Under the pieces are notes generated by a model. That model was not told the origin of the DNA, did no database searches, and saw only the letters and a list, made by a program, of their open reading frames with translations. A program made the translations under genes and the position numbers. Of a DNA stretch of 12,190 nt, positions 5,786 through 9,394 are shown piece by piece (position 1 is the stretch's first letter; each line of letters begins with the position of its first letter). Origin of the DNA: Candidatus Iainarchaeum sp. (GTDB lineage Archaea > Iainarchaeota > Iainarchaeia > Iainarchaeales > GCA-2688035); assembly GCA_017609945.1 (NCBI GenBank), contig JAFCCZ010000021.1, positions 1 to 12,190 on the forward strand. The letters are read 5' to 3'.

Positions 5786-6727
5786 ATGCCTGAATTTCTT
5801 TCTATTGGAATTCCCGCCAGGAACGAGGCCGCGTCAATTGAGGGGGTCTCGTCAATTGAGAGAACAATTAGCTCAATTACAAAGTCAAAGGCCTGGAGGG
5901 AAACGGCTCCCGCAGACCGTGAACTGATTGTGTGCGTGAACGGTTCAAGGGACAAAACCGCGCAAGTTGCAAGGGCTCTTGCCAAGGGCATTCCAGGAAT
6001 AAAGGTAATTGAGTTAAAACAGGCCGGAAAGAACAATGCCATAAATCACATTGCAAGGGAGTCAAGCAGCAGGGCAGACATCATATACTTTTCAGACGCA
6101 GACGTTCTCGTGAAACGGGACACAATTGGAAAAACAAACAGGGCGTTGAGGGCAGATCGCAAGATGGAGTTTGCAGCCCCAATAGTTGTTCCATCTGCGG
6201 CCTTTGTTCATCCAAACAGGCGCGGGCCAACCTCTTCACTTTATGCCGAGGTTTCAAGAGTAGCGCGCAGGGACAAACTTTACAGGTTAACCGGCCAGGG
6301 GTTTGCCGTTAGAAAAAAATTCCTCATCGCAAATCCCATGCCCACCAAAAAATCTTTCGGAGACGACAGATTCATTAATTACGCTTACCCTGACAAAATA
6401 AAGATTGTTTACGATGCAATTGTTGTTTCAAGGGTTGCAAGCGCAAGAGGTCACATGCTTCAGAGGGTCAGGCACAAAAGACAAAAGCGAAATATACTGG
6501 AGGCAAGGCCTGATTTGAGGGAAACCGCCAAAGCACAGACAAAAGAGCTTAGCCCAATGAGAGCCAAACTCCTGAAGGAAATAGGTCAACTAAGCCCAAG
6601 GGCAAGATTGGGCCTTGTTGTAAACCAGTTCGCAGAGTTTTGGGCTGCGGTAAAGGCCAGAAGAAAAACAAAAGAGGCCTGGCCAACAATAAGAAGCACA
6701 AAAACAGGAAGGCGAAGAAGAAAGTAA
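5786..6727 (+). CDS. Family 2 glycosyltransferase, soluble
   Basis: This 313-residue protein begins with the GT-A nucleotide-sugar binding strand and loop (IGIPARNEA, 7-15). A second strand, ELIVCVNGSRDKT (46-58), and the metal/nucleotide DxD motif YFSDADV (101-107, D104/D106) follow. Further on are a GQGFAVRK turn (170-177), FGDDRF (191-196, likely catalytic base region) and an Arg-rich QRVRHKRQKR stretch (226-235). The tail (about 240-313) is helical and very basic, ending in RRRRK. There is no TM segment, so the enzyme is cytosolic or peripherally bound to membrane through the basic tail. GT2 enzymes transfer sugars from nucleotide donors to lipid or polysaccharide acceptors; donor and acceptor cannot be told. 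The ATG is leaderless. The stop is immediately adjacent to the stop of the convergent channel gene. Confidence 0.88.
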   Translation: MPEFLSIGIPARNEAASIEGVSSIERTISSITKSKAWRETAPADRELIVCVNGSRDKTAQVARALAKGIPGIKVIELKQAGKNNAINHIARESSSRADIIYFSDADVLVKRDTIGKTNRALRADRKMEFAAPIVVPSAAFVHPNRRGPTSSLYAEVSRVARRDKLYRLTGQGFAVRKKFLIANPMPTKKSFGDDRFINYAYPDKIKIVYDAIVVSRVASARGHMLQRVRHKRQKRNILEARPDLRETAKAQTKELSPMRAKLLKEIGQLSPRARLGLVVNQFAEFWAAVKARRKTKEAWPTIRSTKTGRRRRK

Positions 6728-7354
6728 CTATTTCTTTCCTGGAATTATTTTCTTGGAAACTTTTGTTACTGTGCTTGCCTGCTTCCTGAGCTTTGAAATA
6801 AGCCTTTCCCGCTTCTTTGCTCTTGGGAACAGGGTCCAGCCGCCCTTGTCAATCTTTGCGTTTGGGATGATTACAATGTTCCCGTTATCAGTCTTAACCC
6901 TGGTCTTTCGCAGGTCAACCTCAATTATTTCGCCCTCTGTTGAGCCAACCTTTATCCTGTCGTGCAAATCAAAGTGCTTGTCCCCAAGCAGCAGCACGCC
7001 GCCAACCACATCTGCAAGAGAGTCCTTCACCGCCAAGGCGACTGCCAGGCCTGCAAGGGTTCCGCCCGCAATCAGTGTTGCAAATATTTCGTCCTGCCCA
7101 AGCTGGCCCACGAGCCACACGATCACCAAAAACCATGCGCCCCATCCGACCGCCCTGTAGGCAAGGTACTCCAAATCAGGGTTAAAGTCTACTTTGTTAA
7201 GAAGCCTTTTCACAATTCTTTGAACGATGTAAATTGTGATGTACGCCCCGAGGAGGACTGAGCCAACAAAAAGTAGTGTGGGAAGCGCCTGCGCCAGAGA
7301 CGAGTAAATCTTGTCAATTCCCGCAAAAAGCGTTACAATCACATTTTCTTCCAT
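6728..7354 (-). CDS. MscS-family mechanosensitive channel, short form
   Basis: A 208-residue protein with three TM segments (about 24-47, 66-86 and the pore helix 92-124). The pore helix is Gly/Ala-rich (AGGTLAGLAVALAVKDSLAD), as in MscS TM3. It is followed by the MscS beta domain (GDKHFDLHDRIKVG, EGEIIEVDLRKTRVKT, NGNIVIIPNAKI; 124-168). Such channels form heptamers that open under membrane tension and release osmolytes during hypo-osmotic shock. After IPNAK only about 40 highly basic residues remain, whereas typical MscS proteins carry a further ~90-100-residue alpha/beta vestibule domain. A GAGGTT site 6 nt upstream supports the ATG at 7354. The stop (TAG, 6730-6728) directly abuts the glycosyltransferase stop. 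Confidence 0.9.
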   Translation of the reverse strand: MEENVIVTLFAGIDKIYSSLAQALPTLLFVGSVLLGAYITIYIVQRIVKRLLNKVDFNPDLEYLAYRAVGWGAWFLVIVWLVGQLGQDEIFATLIAGGTLAGLAVALAVKDSLADVVGGVLLLGDKHFDLHDRIKVGSTEGEIIEVDLRKTRVKTDNGNIVIIPNAKIDKGGWTLFPRAKKRERLISKLRKQASTVTKVSKKIIPGKK

Positions 7355-7387
7355 GCAAACAACCTCTAAACCAATTACTCAGGTTCA

Positions 7388-7397
7388 GTTTAAATAC
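7388..7397. promoter_or_regulatory. Shared TATA-like box between divergent mscS-like and DUF6485-like genes
   Basis: GTTTAAATAC on plus is nearly palindromic (TTTAAA core). Its centre is 26 nt from the plus-strand ATG at 7419 (leaderless) and about 39 nt from the minus-strand ATG at 7354, which would leave a 12-nt leader starting at the GAGGTT ribosome-binding site. No second good box is seen in the 64-bp gap. Confidence 0.5.
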
Positions 7398-7418
7398 TTT
7401 TTGACGGCGCTTTCTTTT

Positions 7419-7613
7419 ATGGCTGAATGCAAAAAGGCTGAGAATGCCGCATCGTGCAATTGTACCTACCCCTGCTCAAGAAAGGGAATCTGCTGCGATT
7501 GCATCTCTTACCACCGCAGGAGGGGGGAGCTTCCGGCGTGTTACTTCAGCAAGGAAGCCGAGAAAACTTATGATAGAAGCGTTGAGGCTTTTCTTGAGGA
7601 CCGAAACAGTTAA
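7419..7613 (+). CDS. Cys-rich small protein, DUF6485-like
   Basis: The ATG at 7419 gives a 64-residue protein with eight cysteines: C4, C13, C15, C19, C25, C26, C28 and C41. The pattern CNCTYPCSRKGICCDC (13-28), followed by YHRRRGELPACYF and KTYDRS, matches what I recall of the DUF6485 family of small probable metal-binding proteins in archaea and anaerobic bacteria. The function of that family is not known to me. An in-frame upstream extension to 7311 would run through the neighbouring gene and promoter and is rejected, because the TATA-like box at 7388-7397 fits a leaderless start at 7419. Its stop TAA (7611-7613) overlaps the stop of the convergent gene in a shared TTAA. Confidence 0.82.
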   Translation: MAECKKAENAASCNCTYPCSRKGICCDCISYHRRRGELPACYFSKEAEKTYDRSVEAFLEDRNS

Positions 7614-8593
7614 TCCCTTTTAATTAGCGCGCCAAGGGCCCCGGTCTTTGGCTTTTCTTCTTCTTTTGGCTTCCAGGAGCTGCCTTTGAACGCCCACTTT
7701 CCACTGTCCTCACTTACTGCATCATCCAGCACCTGGGAGGCAATGCTTTTATCCTTCTTAGAGGGCGTGTAAATGCTGTCATCCTTTTTTCCCATTTTGG
7801 GCAGGCCAGGCATTTTCGGAAGCCTTACTTTGCCCTTTGAAACAGCAACCGCAACAATTGCAACCACTACAAGCAGTCCAATCAACGCAACTCTTGGGTC
7901 ATCCTGCAGGTCGCCAAGCGAAATGAATCCGGTTGATGTAAACTCTTCGGTTTCCTCCTGCAGTTGGTTTATCTTAATGCCCTGTTGCTCAAGCGACTGC
8001 TCCAAATCTAAAAAACTCTGTTCAACGCCCTCCTGTGAGGCCTTTCCCGAGAGGTCTGACTGCACTGCTCCAAGAGTTGAGGAAAGCTCTTCAAGCTTGC
8101 CCCCGAATTCCAAGCTGTCCGACTTGTTTGCGGCAGCAAGCTCGTTCAGCTCATCAGCCCGCCTCTTCAATTCGTCAATGTCGTCAGCGTAACTCATTAT
8201 CGTGTTCTTGAGTGATTTGAACTCGTCAGAGTACTCGCCCTCTGAAATCGGCTTGAAAACGCTAATGCTGGCCTCAACGTCGCCAACCTTTATTTTCTTC
8301 TCGCCGGTTTCCTTGAAACCGTTCAAAACCAGGTAAAGCTTGCTTCCATCAATGCTTTCCGCAACAACTTTGCTTCCGTCAAAGCTGTCAACGGTGAGCG
8401 TGCCATTGTAGGAATGCAGTTCCAGAACACTGGAGCCGTCAACCTGCACGGCCTTGTCCCAGGTTCCCCCATCAAAGTCTATTGAAAAGCTCAGGGCGCT
8501 GTTTGTCGCAATCTCGCTTGGCGCGTCAATCACAAGCGCGTGAGCCGTTCCAAGCAGCAAAACCAATGCAAAGGCAAAAAATGTCTTTTTCAT
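7610..8593 (-). CDS. Envelope protein: signal peptide, beta domain, coiled coil, single TM, cytoplasmic tail
   Basis: A 327-residue protein of unrecognised family with a clear layout. A signal peptide (MKKTFFAFALVLLLGTAHA, 1-19) comes first. A beta-rich exterior domain (about 20-115) follows, with the internal near-repeat FDGSK/IDGSK at 71-85. Next is a charged coiled coil of about 95 residues (118-215, including DDIDELKRRADELNELA), then one TM helix (about 234-251). A cytoplasmic tail of about 75 residues is rich in Lys, Pro and Ser (LPKMPGLPKMGKK, then acidic/basic patches). This resembles membrane-anchored stalk proteins with an exposed head and could form an oligomeric surface structure; that is inference. 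The leader fits a TATA-like box at 8622-8631. The stop overlaps the convergent small Cys-rich gene by 4 nt. Confidence 0.82.
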   Translation of the reverse strand: MKKTFFAFALVLLLGTAHALVIDAPSEIATNSALSFSIDFDGGTWDKAVQVDGSSVLELHSYNGTLTVDSFDGSKVVAESIDGSKLYLVLNGFKETGEKKIKVGDVEASISVFKPISEGEYSDEFKSLKNTIMSYADDIDELKRRADELNELAAANKSDSLEFGGKLEELSSTLGAVQSDLSGKASQEGVEQSFLDLEQSLEQQGIKINQLQEETEEFTSTGFISLGDLQDDPRVALIGLLVVVAIVAVAVSKGKVRLPKMPGLPKMGKKDDSIYTPSKKDKSIASQVLDDAVSEDSGKWAFKGSSWKPKEEEKPKTGALGALIKRD

Positions 8594-8621
8594 TCAGACC
8601 ACATAAAATAGTGCGGTAATA

Positions 8622-8631
8622 GTATTTAAAC
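8622..8631. promoter_or_regulatory. Shared TATA-like box between envelope protein gene and tRNA-Val
   Basis: GTATTTAAAC on plus is the same 10-mer, inverted, as the box at 7388-7397. It lies about 34 nt from the minus-strand ATG at 8593 and about 29 nt upstream of tRNA-Val (8656) on plus, matching the 29-nt spacing at tRNA-Leu. One box may drive both genes. Confidence 0.5.
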
Positions 8632-8655
8632 ATTCCCTCCACCTTTTCATTTAGG

Positions 8656-8728
8656 GGGCCTGTGGTCTAGTGGTTAGGACGTCTGCCTCACACGCAGAAG
8701 ATCGGCGGTTCAATTCCGCCCAGGCCCA
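8656..8728 (+). tRNA. tRNA-Val(CAC): tRNA-Val(CAC)
   Basis: A 73-nt cloverleaf without intron. The acceptor GGGCCTG (8656-8662) pairs with CAGGCCC (8721-8727), with discriminator A8728 and no encoded CCA. The anticodon stem TCTGC/GCAGA encloses the loop CTCACAC with anticodon CAC. The T-arm GGCGG/CCGCC has loop TTCAATT. The 3' 19 nt overlap, antisense, the end of the unknown gene on the minus strand. Confidence 0.96.
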
Positions 8729-9348
8729 CTATTATTTCTTCTGATTGCATCGCGACCAATACCGTACTTTGCAACAAAGCGGTTAACGATTCTTCCGAAT
8801 CCGGTTATAAAAATGTTGTTTACTTTAATTATTGCCTCTGCTTGCGAGCGATTTATAGTAGTTGTATGGTCTGCATAAAGCATTTTCAATTTTGTAAAAC
8901 GCCCCATTTCCACCAATTCAATTACTTTCTTCTCTGAAGCAAATTTTTTCAGAACCGCTTTTAATTTATTTGATTCGGGACTGTTGTCAAAAACCATTTC
9001 AAAGTATGGTACCTCGCAAAATACCTTCTGCCCAGGCTTTATTTTTCCAAGCTGTACCCTTTTTCTCTCCCGCCCTACGTTTCTATAAAAGTAGCCTTCA
9101 CAATTGCCGTACATGTACGCAAATGGGAGTTGGCTAAACTTTATGGTAACATGCCTTATTTTGGGGTCAAGGTGCGCAGGGTTACTCTTTGGCAGCTTTA
9201 GAAGAGTTCTAAGCGCGCTAATCCACTCTCTTCGCTCGGCCGCAAACTTTTCAAGTTCCTGAATCCGTTTCCTCAATTCGACATCCGGCTTCCCCCTTGC
9301 CTTTGACTTCTTTCCGGCAGTTTTCTTTGCCACTTTTCGCTTCGCCAT
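8710..9348 (-). CDS. AT-rich unknown gene, possible DNA-binding regulator (LytTR-like C-terminus, weak)
   Basis: A 212-residue protein. Residues 1-22 are a Lys/Ala tail (AKRKVAKKTAGKKSKARGK) suited to nucleic-acid binding. Residues 23-50 form a short charged helix or coiled coil. Two beta-rich segments follow (about 64-120 and 140-205). The last one (VIELVEMGRFTKLKMLYAD, then FITGFGRIVNRFV) loosely resembles a LytTR DNA-binding domain; I give that about one chance in three. By hand count, G+C over 8821-9000 is 61/180 (34%), against 58% at 8101-8160 and 57% at 10081-10140, pointing to foreign origin. The last residues and the stop are read antisense from the tRNA-Val 3' end. The ATG at 9348 fits a leaderless start from the box at 9371-9378, with a palindrome in between. 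Confidence 0.75.
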   Translation of the reverse strand: MAKRKVAKKTAGKKSKARGKPDVELRKRIQELEKFAAERREWISALRTLLKLPKSNPAHLDPKIRHVTIKFSQLPFAYMYGNCEGYFYRNVGRERKRVQLGKIKPGQKVFCEVPYFEMVFDNSPESNKLKAVLKKFASEKKVIELVEMGRFTKLKMLYADHTTTINRSQAEAIIKVNNIFITGFGRIVNRFVAKYGIGRDAIRRNNSGPGRN

Positions 9349-9349
9349 A

Positions 9350-9368
9350 CAGAAACATTGTGTTTCTG
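9350..9368. promoter_or_regulatory. Perfect operator-like palindrome CAGAAACA-N3-TGTTTCTG
   Basis: Eight-bp perfect arms (9350-9357 and 9361-9368) with spacer TTG. The element exactly fills the space between the minus-strand TATA-like box (9371-9378) and the leaderless start at 9348. A bound protein would block RNA polymerase, so repression, possibly autoregulation by the adjacent gene, is the simplest reading. A hairpin at the transcript end of the gene to the right is the alternative. Confidence 0.6.
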
Positions 9369-9370
9369 CT

Positions 9371-9378
9371 TATTAAAA
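9371..9378 (-). promoter_or_regulatory. TATA-like box for the AT-rich unknown gene
   Basis: TTTTAATA on minus, centred 26-27 nt upstream of the ATG at 9348, the leaderless spacing seen for several genes in this window. Confidence 0.55.
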
Positions 9379-9391
9379 GCCTTTAGCTTTT
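9375..9391 (-). terminator. Possible terminator hairpin after the membrane/phosphoesterase gene
   Basis: AAAAGC (9391-9386), a 5-nt loop and GCTTTT (9380-9375) form a 6-bp hairpin ending in T residues, 4 nt past the stop codon at 9395. It overlaps the downstream TATA-like box, so the palindromy may be partly fortuitous. Confidence 0.3.
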
Positions 9392-9394
9392 TCT

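Noticed and set aside
7311..7418. Upstream extension of the Cys-rich protein to an ATG at 7311
   Set aside because: It would run antisense into the channel gene and translate the promoter region; the TATA-like box and family pattern favour 7419.
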